A DNA stretch of 64,000 nucleotides, taken from assembly GCA_029204225.1 (NCBI GenBank), contig CM055111.1:26443540-26507539 (forward strand), read 5' to 3'. The translations under genes were made by a program, and so were the position numbers. Below the pieces are notes generated by a model. It made no database searches, was not told where the DNA came from, and saw only the letters and a list, made by a program, of their open reading frames with translations. The DNA is from Diphasiastrum complanatum. Lineage: Eukaryota; Streptophyta; Lycopodiopsida; Lycopodiales; Lycopodiaceae. Below are positions 12,539 to 24,176 of the stretch, one piece after another; positions within the stretch are counted from its first letter, which is position 1; the number at the start of each line of letters is the position of its first letter.

Positions 12539-14075
12539 TGAGTAAAAATGCAGCATGAATGGAGGCAGATTAAAATGGGATTTATGAGAATAAAGGAGAT
12601 AAATCCAACATGAGGCTCATGAAAAGGAAAGACAATATGATTATAGGGAATTTGGGGAAGATTTATTTCTTTTGCAATTGACACTTATGGATGTCTTCAC
12701 AATAATTTGATGCTACAAGTGCAGAGTTTATAGTTGCATGTCAAGATTGCACAACAATGACATTGCCTATTATTTTATCATTTTATCGTCAATAAATTTC
12801 AATAGCTTTACAATGTTCTCAGTCACTTTCAGATTTTATGGCATGTCATGGTAGCAAGTTCAATTGTCCCACAACTACATGTACTAACTAATACCATTAA
12901 TTTACTATTAGCTACTAACTTCATTAAGGTTGTGGGTGATTAATTTAGGCTTTACTTCATAGAACTAACCTTTTAGCTATTACACTTTTTGTTTTACTCT
13001 ATTGAGCTCCCATCTTTTACTAATAAGGTGGATAAATTTTCTAGAAGCAAATCATAAAAAGCAAAAAGTTCGCATCCATCTTTTTTTCTTCCATGCATTC
13101 CTAGGCTCTCAACATGCATGAGTTGCATCCAATCTTATAAAATCACTTCTTTTTTTCACACAATCAATCATAATATCTAGTAATGTAATGTTGATCTCAA
13201 CATTCTTAAATATAATTATGTACAGTGTTGTTTTGTAAGTAGATAGGTAAAATAATTAACATACATATCAACCACTGTATCAAATCAAATTTACTATCGA
13301 TAAATCATACATATAGTTTTCCAAGAATTCTAACTTAATTTACAAATTAAATTTTAAAATGTAAAAGTACATTGCACATTCAATTTTTATTGGAGATAGA
13401 GACTTGAGATATTGATAGTTCAAACTCATGTTGCTTTTATTAGGGCCGTCCTTTTGCATGTAAATATATGACAACATATTTTTCCATTCCTAGATATTGC
13501 TAGCTCTAGTATTTTCAGGAAAAAAAATGTTATATTGCAAGAAAACAACTACTATTTGAGTTGAAAAAAGAGTAGGAATTCAACTATAAATAGGACTTGA
13601 ATCTTCCACGAGATTTATTCATTGAACAACTCATTACAAATTAGACTTGATCTTTGAATGTCATATTAGGAAGAACAATGATTACATAGTTTGGCATTGT
13701 AGAGTACTACTAATTGAGTCAGTTGTGGCAAGGTGATGTGTCTACTTTTTTGTTATTCAACTCATTTAAGAAGTGGAACAATACACAACATCATTAGTTC
13801 TTGTAGACACGAATCATTTTTAACTCTTTTAAGGAAATATCTAAGGAAGACATCAAATGTCCCTAGAACCCTATGCTCATTATTTCTCATGAGGCTCCCA
13901 TCCTTGAGTTGTAACATGAAATTTTCTTTGACCATAGCAAGTGGGCCATATTCAATGCCTATCTTTGAAAATTTAAATTACAATTTGTCTTGAGTAGTCT
14001 TCCTACCTATAAATCTTTTGGATATTTTAGTCAATTCCTTGTTCTAGTGAAGCTGGTATAACTAGCTCATTTCCT
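12539..14075. other. Non-coding stretch, nothing recognised
   Basis: AT-rich sequence with only short frames. No protein motif, tandem repeat or terminal repeat was recognised. Confidence 0.4.
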
Positions 14076-15160
14076 TTAATTTACAGGTCGAGTTTGACAA
14101 ATCCTACTCTCGATCAAGGCAGGAGGCTTAGAATTAATGGTGATCGCTTTAGAGAACCAGAGAGATTCCAAAGGAGAAACAAAATTACCCCCCATTTCAG
14201 AAAGTATGCTTGTGCACAAATAGGAGACCTCTATGAATGGATTTGAACAAGGGAGGAAGGAAGATAGAGAGGGGGAAGGACGAGCGAGTGAACTCGAGAA
14301 AGTATGACTGAGGATTAATGGTGTGTGTCCAAGGTTGAGGAGAGTAAAATTGGAGTGAATTCGACGATAAAGTAGAGCAAGGGAGGAGATAGAAGGATCA
14401 AGGAGTCCGAGGTCTCCCAAATTTTTAGGAGCCGTGTAGATATCCTAGTTCAAAAGGCTGGGCCTAGAATTCCAGAGGAATTTTCCAATAGTCTTGGCGA
14501 TAGAGAGGGAATAGGAAGGAGGGAGAAATCTACTAAAAAAAAGTGAGTGAAATAGGAGGAGATGATATGCTTGAGAACTTATCTAAGTTTGGCAGCAAAG
14601 GAGAGGTCAGAAGAGGTTCAAGATAAAATTTTGGACCTGATTCTATCAATATTCCAATTAAAACGGTCCATGTTAGAAAGCAAAGCTCCTAGAGAAAAAC
14701 CCAAGTATCTGAAACTGGATCCATGAGCAAGAACATTAAGACCTAAGTCTAGCCACCGGTCAGGAGGAGCATCATGAGAGAGAACAAGGATGTCATATTT
14801 CTGATAGTTAATCAACGAGTTAGAGAAATCACAGAAACGAGCAAACTCAGAAAGGAGAAGGGAAGTGAGGTGATGCAACTCAATTATACAAGCTAGATTA
14901 TCAACAAAGAGTTGCGGGCCGAACGAGACACCCCCAAAGATGAAAGGAAGGGGAGGAATTGAGCTTGTTGATATGGAATATAAGAGGTTCTGTAGCGACA
15001 ACAAAAAGAAAGGGGAAAAGAGGGCAATCTTGTTTGATGCCACACGAGACAAAGAAGGAAAGAGACCAAACACCTTGAAAAATAATGGAGGAGGAGGTCA
15101 TGTGAAAAAATACAGATCCAAAACACATTAGTGGATCAAAAAGATCTTGGGCCAATTTGG
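14076..15160 (-). pseudogene. LINE ORF2 reverse transcriptase, 3' part
   Basis: Reading the minus strand from 15,160 downward gives a GIKQDCPLFPFLFVVATEPL block, equivalent to the usual VRQGCPLSPFLF. The catalytic region follows as PQLFVDNLAC, where active elements have FADD. Next come YDILVLSHDAPPDRW, FRYLGFSLGA and a NWNIDRIRSKI segment. The distal part contains GDLGLLDPS, like the LINE thumb and C-terminal region. At least two frames are needed. The Asp pair has become Asp-Asn, so the copy is dead. In a live LINE this enzyme primes reverse transcription on nicked target DNA. The 5' endonuclease part is absent; the right edge meets a copia LTR at 15,162. Confidence 0.78.
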
Positions 15161-15161
15161 T

Positions 15162-15757
15162 TGCACATCTAGAAATAGCTAGAAGATAGAAATCACTACT
15201 CTATGCATGCTAGAACTTAGAAATGCACAAAGATTTCATCATAAAAACTTAGATATGACTTAGTATTGTCCTTGTTCATACATCAGTAGTAAATTACAGT
15301 ACTTCACACGTGTGGATCCAAGATCTACCAATAAAACAGCATTCTACACATAGCAAACCAAGATATCAAGAGAGAAACACATGAGATGGACATAGAAACA
15401 CAAGAGATGAATTATCCACAAAGAAAGAAACTATGATGATTATTTCTCCACGTGAGTATGGCTATTTATAGTTTCCAAAATGTCATTTGGCCACCTGTCC
15501 CAAACTTGACCTAATTTGAAAACTTCTAGATACTTCATCAAAAACCTAGAAAATCTAGTCTAGATGCAATGCACCAAAATTAGCCAATTAGAATGGGTCA
15601 AAATCCGATCTCATCCACTTATCTACTTGCCAAAAATAGTAAATCCACTATTTAGGCCCTTATTATTGACAAATATGAAACTATCTCTAAGTTGAGATTT
15701 CAAGTTGGCCTCCAAAAATGCCAATAAACCAACAAAACTAATTGACAAATTTTCACA
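15162..15757 (-). repeat. Copia 3' LTR
   Basis: Read on the minus strand the LTR starts TGTGAAAATTTGTC at 15,757, directly after a polypurine tract, and ends with ATGTGCA at 15,162. A TATA-like ACTATAAATAGCC lies near 15,470. The upstream coding remnant (copia integrase tail at 16.7-16.9 kb) is on the same strand, which fits a 3' LTR. It abuts the LINE fragment, so this copia element probably inserted there. Confidence 0.65.
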
Positions 15758-15768
15758 CTCCCTCTTCA
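15758..15768 (-). promoter_or_regulatory. Polypurine tract of a copia element
   Basis: The minus strand reads TTGAAGAGGGAG immediately before the TGTG start of the LTR. This is the classic plus-strand priming site of copia elements and fixes the LTR boundary. Confidence 0.7.
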
Positions 15769-16935
15769 AGTAGTTTTACCACACAAATTTGATCCATCTT
15801 AAGAATGATCTCCATCCTAAGTATAGACCTCCTTTCTATTCTTTTATAGTATTCTCTATAATTGATATAGAAAATAGTGTCCAAATTGGGTGTTTCACTA
15901 TTTCTTACATCAATTTTACACATCAATGTAACTAGAACGTGAAGAACCAAATAGAATGTAAATGTAATGATTCCTCCATGCTTCAAACTTTGAAATATCT
16001 GAAAAATAATAGTAACCAAAAAATAAATGATACTTATCATCCAATGCTTGCATGTCTCCTCCATTTTTGTCCTTCCTTGATATGTCTTCACCATGAAAAT
16101 CAATGAATGAGCCTCCATCTCCATCTTGCCATAAGATATCATCAACACTTGATGACTTGATCATGAATGACTGATATAATGAGCCTCCAATAGCTTTATT
16201 TCCATCAGAAAAACCAGACAAGAATGCTAGTACAACTCCAACAACAAGATATTGCAAGACAATGTAGCTAGTTTCACAATATCTTGACAATTGGCACACA
16301 TTCACATGAAATAGCTCAAACATGAGACAGAACAAGTAAAACAAACTTGAATAGCACTTCCTTGCTGCTCCCTTGACCTTACTTGACTCTTCAATAACCT
16401 TCAAAAATAGATCCAAAGTATCTTTGCCACTTGACTTCCTTTTGATGCTCTTGACTAGCTCCATCAAAGCCATTGAACACAAAAAAAAAAATTCTAGATT
16501 TATTACTTGCATACATTCCTTGAAGACCATAATCCACTTGCATAGCATCACCTAGACAAGAATATAAACCAAAATATGTGAGTAAAGCAAAATGAGTCAC
16601 TTCCACTTGCTTACCCTTCTCATGACATGTAAGCCTAGATGGCTTTTGTCTTTCCCTTGAGGATCTTCTCGGAACTTGACTTGGAGAAGCATCTCAACCA
16701 TCACCATCCAAAGAACCATCTTCATCACCATCAACAATGTTAGATTGATCAACATCAACAACATCAAGCTTATCGACATTCTCCTCTTCAAAGACAACAT
16801 CCTTAGAAATGTGAATTTTCTTTGACTTAGGAATATAAACCCTATAGTCTTGGTAGGATTGGCGAGAGTGAATGGTAGCTATTACTTCACTTGTTGAGGT
16901 TAAAGAGGTCTTCTGGCTCAAACTCAATTCCAATG
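15769..16935 (-). pseudogene. Copia pol remnant (integrase C-terminus, RT missing)
   Basis: On the minus strand near 16,840-16,770 the sequence reads DYRVYIPKSKKIHISKDVVF, the conserved segment after the copia integrase core. Between it and the polypurine tract at 15,768 there is only about 0.9 kb, and none of the RT or RNase H motifs (such as YVDD) can be found. A 211-codon open frame at 15,916-16,551 does not resemble RT. The element therefore seems internally deleted as well as truncated at its 5' end. Confidence 0.6.
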
Positions 16936-18009
16936 ATCAAAACACAATTTGGAGCAACTTCAAGTTTCTATCAAATTTAACAATTTCTACAAACTCTATT
17001 GGGAACTAACCCTCATAGTTCCTATTGGATATGTCGTGGAAGAATCCAAGTTTGCATGTAACTATGTGAGGATTCCTATCATGAGAATTTTTAGTTATTG
17101 AGATGACAGTTTTCAAAAACTATTCTATTTAATTTTGCAAAAAATAGACCTTTCTTTGAAATTTTGGGTTTGTATAGGGGATTGGTACAAGATCTATGTC
17201 TTTCTTTTTTTGGTTATCCCTCGACAATTTCTACAATAGATTACCAAGCAGGAAATCACAATCAACACACTCTAACCACTATTCAAATGCTCCACCATGC
17301 TATCTCTATCTTCCAAAATGGAACTAACATTATATGCTAGCATAAAGAGGCTTTATTATGCAATTAACCACCACTACTTTCAAACAGCTAATCAAACAAA
17401 GAAAAGTGCAATCTTCTCCAAAGCATGGCGATAAACATTGTAATGACCATGGGTTTCCTATCATTTGGAGAATTGGTTTCAAGAAATTAATGCCTTATCT
17501 CAATTGGACTAGCAAGGCCTTAAGGTTTTTGATTGTGAAGGTCATCAAGTGAATATCCTCTAGATCCTATTGCATGCACCAAAAGGAGCAATGTGGAGCC
17601 AAACTTCTTTACCAAATGGAAGATGAAAGTCAAATCCCAATTAGCTTCAACCCCAAGCCACGATAATTGAATACATGAAAGGAGAGGATTCTGGCAATTG
17701 GGAGTTGAAAATGTATTGATTAATGAACTCTAAACTTGAAGGTCTGGATTAAGTCAATAGACAAATTAGGAGATTTCAACTAAATCTCTAAATTGGATAC
17801 TTTATTTGAATAATGTAAAAAATTTATCTTAATGAAATTCTTTATCAACCAAGTTAGAATCATCAATAGGACTAGGGATGGCAAAGGGATCGAGAATAGT
17901 GGGCGAGAACTATAGTTCTAATCACATTCCTAGAAGTCAGTATCAATATGCTTATCTCAAGACACTCTAGTCGACATGGGATACTGATAGTTTATCATTG
18001 TTGAGCTAG
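16936..18009. other. Non-coding stretch, nothing recognised
   Basis: No convincing coding frame, repeat pair or element end was seen. It lies between the copia remnant and the gypsy LTR and may be the decayed remainder of either. Confidence 0.35.
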
Positions 18010-18771
18010 GCGATTAATGTGATAAGAATATTGGTAGAATTCTCCCATTTATGTATATCCTATTGCCAAAAAGATGAATTGACCTAGTTGTTACAACTCC
18101 CATAAATCTCAGATTGCCTTCAAGGTTTGACGCACGCCCCATACCAGTGACCGATACCAGTGACAACGCACCGTAACCACCCATCCATAGGGTCACTACC
18201 GACCCACCCCATGCACTGTTGACGCAGACGAGGACGTCACAAATTCTCTCAATTCGCATTTTAAGAAAAGTGGTTTTCTCTCACTTTCTATTTTTGGAAT
18301 TTGTCTGGGAACGTTCCTCGTTCAAAATAGACCACCTTCAGGATGTTTCTCTCTCTTCGCCTTTTGCGAAAAAGATGAAGGTCTTGTAAAATAGTTCAAT
18401 TTGATAAAGTGATTTTCTTGTCGCTTGTCGAGAAAATGTGAAAAAGACGGAGCTATCGACATCCTCATGCTTAGTCAAGCCTCCTGCGATAACTGGCATC
18501 CCATACCACCAGCCATCGCCCTTGGCTCTCCCTAGCACACACCTCCTGGTCTTATGCACGTGCTCTCCATCCACCAACTCCCGGGTAGAAATGGCAAAAG
18601 GGAAGCCCCACCACTATATAGGCATAGCATAGTGGGTCGCACAGTCCTGTCGGTGACATGAAACCACCTAGGATGGTGACACGTGGCACCAAAACATGTA
18701 AATAATGCCATACGTGTGTCATGCCCCTTGCGAGGTCGTCACTAAAGGGCATACCATTATGGTACATAACA
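18010..18771 (-). repeat. Gypsy 3' LTR (family shared with 46.5 kb)
   Basis: On the minus strand it starts TGTTATGTACCATAATGG at 18,771, right after a purine tract. It carries a CACGTGTCACCATCCTAGG block and a CCTATATAGTGG TATA region near 18,615, then GGATGGAGAGCACGTGC near 18,560. The same order of blocks appears on the plus strand from 46,503 (TGTTATGGACCATAACGG), so this is a dispersed LTR family. The far end, given here as 18,010, is uncertain. Confidence 0.6.
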
Positions 18772-18780
18772 TTCCCTCTG
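18772..18780 (-). promoter_or_regulatory. Gypsy polypurine tract
   Basis: The minus strand reads CAGAGGGAA directly before the TGTTATG start of the LTR at 18,771, as expected for the plus-strand primer of the gypsy element. Confidence 0.55.
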
Positions 18781-19374
18781 GAAACATATGCACGAAGCAT
18801 ATCTTCCATCGACTAGTTGACACGCTCAGTCCGACCATCGGTTTCTGGGTGATCCGTAGACGAAAGACTTAAGGTAGTTTCCAATCTCTCAAAGATTGCC
18901 TTCCAGAACTTGCCAGTGAACTTAGAATCATGATCACTAACAATATCGTTCAGCAAACCATACAACCTGAACAACTTTTCGAAGAGTTGAGCAAGTTCCG
19001 AAGCTTTGACAATAGTTTTTGTTGGAATAAATTGTGCCATTTTGGTAAGTTTGTCAACCACTACCCAAATGGCATCATGACCCTTTCCAGACTTGGGAAG
19101 TATGACCACAAAATCCATGGAAATACTTTTCCAATTCCTGCTGGGAATTTCCTACAGATGTAACAAACCAACTGCTTTGAGTCTTTCCACTTTGTTAACT
19201 TGGAATTGTTCACACCTTTGAACATAAGCCTCCACGTGACCTTTCATTTTTGGCCAATAAAATTCTCTTCTAACAAGGTCAAGTGACCTCTGTATAGCAG
19301 GGTGTCCCGCACTAGGGTTATTGTGGCACTCATGCAGAATTTGGGCCCTAATGTCCACGATATCTTGCACACTA
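18781..19374 (-). pseudogene. Gypsy integrase fragment (chromovirus-like)
   Basis: On the minus strand, from 19,370 downward, the zinc region reads ECHNNPSAGHPAIQRSLDL then FYWPKMKGHVEAYVQRCEQF. The second Cys of the CxxC has become Phe. The catalytic core follows: MDFVVILPKSGKGHDAIWVV, DIVSDHDSKFTGKFW and HPETDGRTERVN, with all three acidic positions still visible. The frame changes between the two parts near 19,140. The protein stops matching after LRAYVSRG, then a polypurine tract and LTR follow, so the usual integrase tail is deleted. Upstream RT is missing because another element starts at 19,375. Confidence 0.75.
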
Positions 19375-20524
19375 GACAGATTCGATTCTGTAGAATCTGC
19401 TACAACTTCTGCTTCTTCTTTCTTATCTAGTTTACAGACTATGTTTCTTGCTCTTCTTGTCAGCAGAGACTGTGGGCATATTCTTGATGTTTATGTTCTT
19501 GTTTGAGGCCCACATTAGGCAGAAGGGATAGAACTTTGTTAAAGCAAAGTCCTGCCTATCAGAGGACAATCCGAATGGGTCTCTCTTGAACTGAATGCAC
19601 ATGCATAAATAGCCAATCATACATGCCAAAGCGTTCAACCATAAAATCAGTGTGCAGATCCATTGTACAATGACATCCTATCTCTTACTGCTGCAAATCG
19701 AAATGGACAGCTTCTTGAAATCTGAAAACTAAACTAGCATACACATTACAAATGCAAAAACAAGCAAGAAACTAAACTAACTAAACTAGATAGCAGTTTT
19801 GAGAGCCCAATGATCAAGAAACACAAATTTCTTGATACTTGGACTGCCATGAACATCAAGAATAGGACTGCCATAAGATTTGCAGGAATAAAACCACAAA
19901 CCCAGCCAAGATGATTTACCAAAATGTTGATTCCTACATTAATCCACAAAAAGCGGAAAATGTAATCCACTCTACTTTAATCCACAACAATCCACAAGCA
20001 CACACAAAGGGGATGGAAGGGAAAGATCATTAATGCATCACTCAAGAAACAAGAATGATCAAGGAGCTCAAGAATGCATCAAACTCATGGAAGCTATTCT
20101 CATTTCAGCATGGAGTAGATACATTTACAACAAGCTCCCTTCTACAAAGGGAAGCCTCTTGAATAAGCAAGAGAGCTCCTTAGGTGGCATCCTAGTGAAA
20201 ATTCCAAATTACACAAATTACATGTGGAATTATCCTCTCCACTAGAGGTCACCATCAAAAGGCAGCTCACTCTACTTTCCTAAAATGGACCTACTTGCAT
20301 TTATTACATTGCCTAGAAATACTAGTTCCTACATGGTCATTCCATCTTTCGGGATTCACCATGAGGCTTACACAGCTTCTACTTGTCATACTTAACTAGT
20401 ATTTCTCAGCTCTCAATCTTCGTTCATCTCGTCTTCTCAGAGACCTCCTCGGTCTAAGGTGAGAAGTGCTCTTGGGTATCTCTGGCCGAATTTCTTGGGG
20501 ATTCATCAGAATTAGCCAACATCA
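19375..20524 (-). repeat. Gypsy 3' LTR of the gag-bearing element
   Basis: The plus-strand segment from GACAGATTCGATTCT (19,375) to about 20,155 is matched by 30,895-31,653 with a few substitutions and small indels. Shared landmarks are TAGGCAGA, CTGAATGCA, GGACAGCTTCTTGAAATCTG and TCATTTCAGCATGGAGTAG. Beyond 20,155 only this copy continues, to the minus-strand start TGATGTTGGC at 20,524 next to a purine tract. The terminal CA on the inner side is not clean, so the exact end could differ by a few bases. Confidence 0.6.
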
Positions 20525-20533
20525 TCCCACCCC
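20525..20533 (-). promoter_or_regulatory. Polypurine tract
   Basis: The minus strand reads GGGGTGGGA immediately before TGATGTTGGC, a standard gypsy polypurine tract and LTR start. Confidence 0.55.
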
Positions 20534-22569
20534 TAATGTGTTGCAAGACCCACTGCAATCCATATTGGATGATATTGCTCCGCTATTGGCTTCGATTGTC
20601 ACTTGGAAAAGTGTAGATCCTCGTTCGCTTGCATAAAACCAAATGCTCATTGTTGCCGGTCTTTATCAAAAATTATTTTTTGTAATTTGCCGCAATTTAA
20701 CCAACATGTCCTATTGTCGCAAGTGGTTGCTTTCTTCAAAATTGGAGAATTCCCAATAGCTAAACAAACTTGTTGCATGAGTGCTTTCCTTGTGTCTCTT
20801 TTTATCTTTTTTTTGCATCTGCCATGGATGGTTTCACTTCTAGTTTCTTGGCAGATTCTAAATTTTGGGAGGTCTGTATCCTCCATTCAACTTCTAGGTG
20901 TTTCCTCAGTTCTTCTCTCAATTGAAGTTCCAATCTTGTCGATGCTCTTTCCTTGATGATAAGAGGAAAATCTTCGATTGATAGGTTGCACAAATCTTGG
21001 TTATCAGTCTTCAAGGAGATGGACTCATCAACAAATTGGTAGTAGGAATAGGTTTCGATGGATGGGTTGGCGACGATAGGGAAACATGATGAAGGGCTTG
21101 GTGGGATGGTGAAAGAATTGATAATAATATGGTTGCAGCCTTAGACCTTTGCAGTGTCAAGCTTTGACCATTACTTGCTCACTTTGTCTTGCAGGCTCGC
21201 TATTGTCTTCGTTATTTTTGTTCTTTTCTATAGCTCCTTCTTTTGATCCATTACTTTTGGACCTCTTCGGGCTTCATAGGAGGGGATCCAACAATCATTA
21301 CTCCAAAGAGTTTCTTTTGATCAAGATCGATCTGATTGCTTAAGTTTATTCCTTTCCTCCTCAGCTTCTTGACTCTTTCTCTTTATTTCGGTATGCTACT
21401 TTGCCTACTTCTTAGATCTTTTCTGGTTGATCAATTTATATAGGTGGTGGTTGGTCTCCGCAAGACATTTGCAATGATCTCTTAGCTGCTTCGGTAGGAT
21501 TATCAAGGTTTGAAAAAATTGGGAATATCTCTGATGGATAACGAGATTATGGGAAAACAAAAAAATTGAAGAAAGTGTGGTGGTGGTGACATCGGTAGAT
21601 GGCGCAGATGATAGAATAGGCATGGGAGTGGAAGAAGAAGACCGATTTCTCAATACTTGTACTTTTCATCTTCTGAAGGTTCTTCGTTGTGACTAGGATA
21701 CTTCTTCCGATTGAGTCTGTTTGGATTATTTGTCTTCTTAGTCTTGTCATTTTCATCTTTGATTTGTGACCTTGGCTGGTGATGTTGTTGCTGGCAATGT
21801 GGCTGCCTCAGTGGATGTCTGAAATCCACACTCTCCCCTACCTCCCAAAATTTGTTGGTGGGGATGTTGTTGCTGGTATCCGGCATGTGTAATGTTGGAT
21901 CGTTTTTTGGAACACGCAGTGGAGCACATTGAACATGCGACTGGAACAAAGTTTGTCTCAATCTTGATGTAGGTGACTTGAAAACGAATATGGCAAGGAG
22001 ATGCAAAATCAACTCGGAAGTGACATGGATTTCTCAAGTTTGCAATATGCACAAAAAATTGTAAACTTGCTTCAAGGTGATCTGAAGATGGATAGATGAG
22101 TAGAAAATTTCATTCTTCAAATACTTAACAATTATGACTCTCGTTCAATGGCTACCCTTGTGAAAGAAAAAGAAATCCAAAAATGACATGCAAGCACAGA
22201 AAAATAACATGTGAAAGAGACACAGAAAAATTCAATCACATAAAAAATGAGAAAATATAAACAAGGAACTACACCATCTTTACAAAGAGTTGATAAATTT
22301 ACAGCACCATGTGGAACAAAAAAAATTATTCATCAAGATTGATACGTCACTTGGATATTTGCAATTTCCAATTGGTTTGTTAGAGTAATGAATAACTCGT
22401 ACATGCCCTTGTCAAAAACAAGGCAGGATTGGTGACACTGAATGTATGGAAGATATAGCTTGAAATTTGCTATTGTGCTCGTGGTTTGTTGTCGTTGGGA
22501 TCCTATCCGGATTCGTAACGAATGTTGATGCAAAGTCGTTGATTGCAGATTGAAATATCAATCAGAATC
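20534..22569 (-). other. 3' internal region of the gag-bearing element, function not recognised
   Basis: The minus strand has two stretches of mildly coding character. One at 20,800-21,010 is Lys/Glu/Arg-rich. The other at about 21,650-22,050 is rich in His, Gln, Asn and Thr. Neither matches a pol domain that I know. No start, splice pattern or conserved motif supports a host gene. Confidence 0.35.
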
Positions 22570-23513
22570 TATAACGAAACGAAACAAGACAAAACTTGAA
22601 CGAGCTCTTATATTGACATTGCTAAAGCGAAATCAAATAAATCGCGAATGAAATGAATTCGGATGGATTTCAGATATGATTGCTGGTCACTACCTATTAT
22701 ATCATTCCTACAATCCTCCAGAAAGTAGACAGACACTGCTGATCTACGTTATAGATTAATACAACATTCAACAAAAACTGAACCAGTGTGTGGAATAGAT
22801 AAAACAAGTGAATGAGATACACAAGCGATAGCAGACAATAATTCATTCAAGATCAGACAAAATTAAGAGTGATATGTGCGTAATAGCTACAGTGTCATCT
22901 ATTGATCATCTTGTTTTTCGAGCGCTGTATGACAGTCCACACAACGCATTGGCGTGAGAGAAAATAGTGTTTCTCACAAGCAGTGTCTCACTTACTAGTG
23001 GACTTCTTAGATCTTTGTAGATCCTGCTTACAAAATTGTCTCGCGCACAGGCGGACTTCTATTCTGTATATGTTTCTGTATGCTACTGTATGTATCTTAT
23101 ACATCTAGTAATTGCATATATTCAGAGTAGCATATCTGATTAGATAGACTAAACAATCTATAACTAATCATGGATTAAAGAGAGGTGGATTAGGCACGTC
23201 CTAACGCTCTTCCGCTGACGTCATCATATCATATCAGGGTTTTTGTACTTTATGGTACTTGTATGATCTTCCTGATTTTTTGGAGCATGAAGGTCAAAAA
23301 GTGTCGCGAAAGATTTTCGTGTTGCTTCGAGTCATTTGACTTTCGCGTCGTCTGACTTTCTCCTATTTTATCACGAACACTTTTCTTTTGCGAATATTTC
23401 ATGTTCGTGTCTTTCTCCAGGATGTTCGCGAACATTTTCGCTTCGTGTCTTTTCGTCAAACTGAGAGCTGAAAGCTAGCAAAGCTTTGGAAACAGAAACG
23501 TTTTGTTTCTTCA
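22570..23513 (-). repeat. Copia 3' LTR (longer copy)
   Basis: This matches the other LTR over its whole length. It has an extra block of about 86 bases at 23,063-23,148 that the 5' LTR lacks. Read on the minus strand it begins TGAAGAAACAAAACG at 23,513, after the polypurine tract. The inner boundary near 22,570 is less certain because similarity runs on through a run of GAAAC/GAAGC pentamers. Confidence 0.75.
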
Positions 23514-24150
23514 GTTTCCTCTTAAAGCATGGTAGCTTGATGACTCCAAGACTGCTCCTCTGTTTCTCGAATAGACCTTTGTCTGAGGCCTTTGTGAAAA
23601 TGCCAGCCACCATCTCCTTTGTTCCAATGAAGATAGTTTGCAGCATCTTCTTCCCAATCAGATCCCTTATCAAGTGATACTTAATTGCGATGTGTTTCGT
23701 CCTTGAGTGAAACACAGGATCCTTTGTCAGATGTATTGCATATGTATTGTCCATCTGCAAAATCAGAGACTCATTCCTTGTTTCGCCCAGTTCGTCAAGG
23801 AACCATTTGAGCCAAATGATTTCATTAGCCATCTTTGTTGCCTCAACGTACTCTGCTTCGTAAGATGACTGAGCCAGATAAATTGTTGCTCCTAACGCGA
23901 TGGTGCATCCTCCTAAGATACTTTTGCAGTCGTCCTTGAGAGATGCCCAGCTAGCATCATTGTAGGAAAGCATCTGGAACCCTGCATCACAAGAATAACA
24001 CAAACCAAAATCCTTCGTTAATTGGAGGTATTGCAAAATTCGTTTTGCAATCTTCCAATGAGTTGAGCCTGGATTTGTATAGAATTGGCTCATACTGAAC
24101 ACGACATCAGTGATGTCAGGACGTGTGTTATCTGCAAGGTACATCAGCAA
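23371..24150 (-). pseudogene. Copia RNase H domain with frame running into the LTR
   Basis: Read on the minus strand, this 259-codon frame begins with LMYLADNTRPDI, the block that precedes copia RNase H. It continues with SYNDASWASLKDDCKSILGG, SSYEAEYVEATKMANEIIWL, LQMDNTYAIHLTKDPVFH and RTKHIAIKYHLIRD. The acidic residues Asp, Glu and Asp of RNase H are visible. The final part KRKLKKQ crosses the polypurine tract. The frame continues for about 47 codons inside the 3' LTR, so coding and LTR overlap. RNase H degrades the RNA strand during cDNA synthesis. Confidence 0.82.
23514..23526 (-). promoter_or_regulatory. Copia polypurine tract
   Basis: The minus strand reads TTAAGAGGAAAC just before the TGAAGAAAC start of the 3' LTR. 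The pol frame runs through this tract and on into the LTR. Confidence 0.6.
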
Positions 24151-24176
24151 TCTGATCAGTTTCCTATAGGTGTAAG

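Noticed and set aside
15916-16551. 211-codon open frame on the minus strand
   Set aside because: No recognisable domain; composition is hydrophobic and Ser-rich as in AT-rich chance frames. It lies within a copia 3' remnant.
20603-21014. Possible host gene exons (117 codons plus strand; 79 and 70 codons minus strand)
   Set aside because: Frames overlap on opposite strands, with no conserved domain or splice support.
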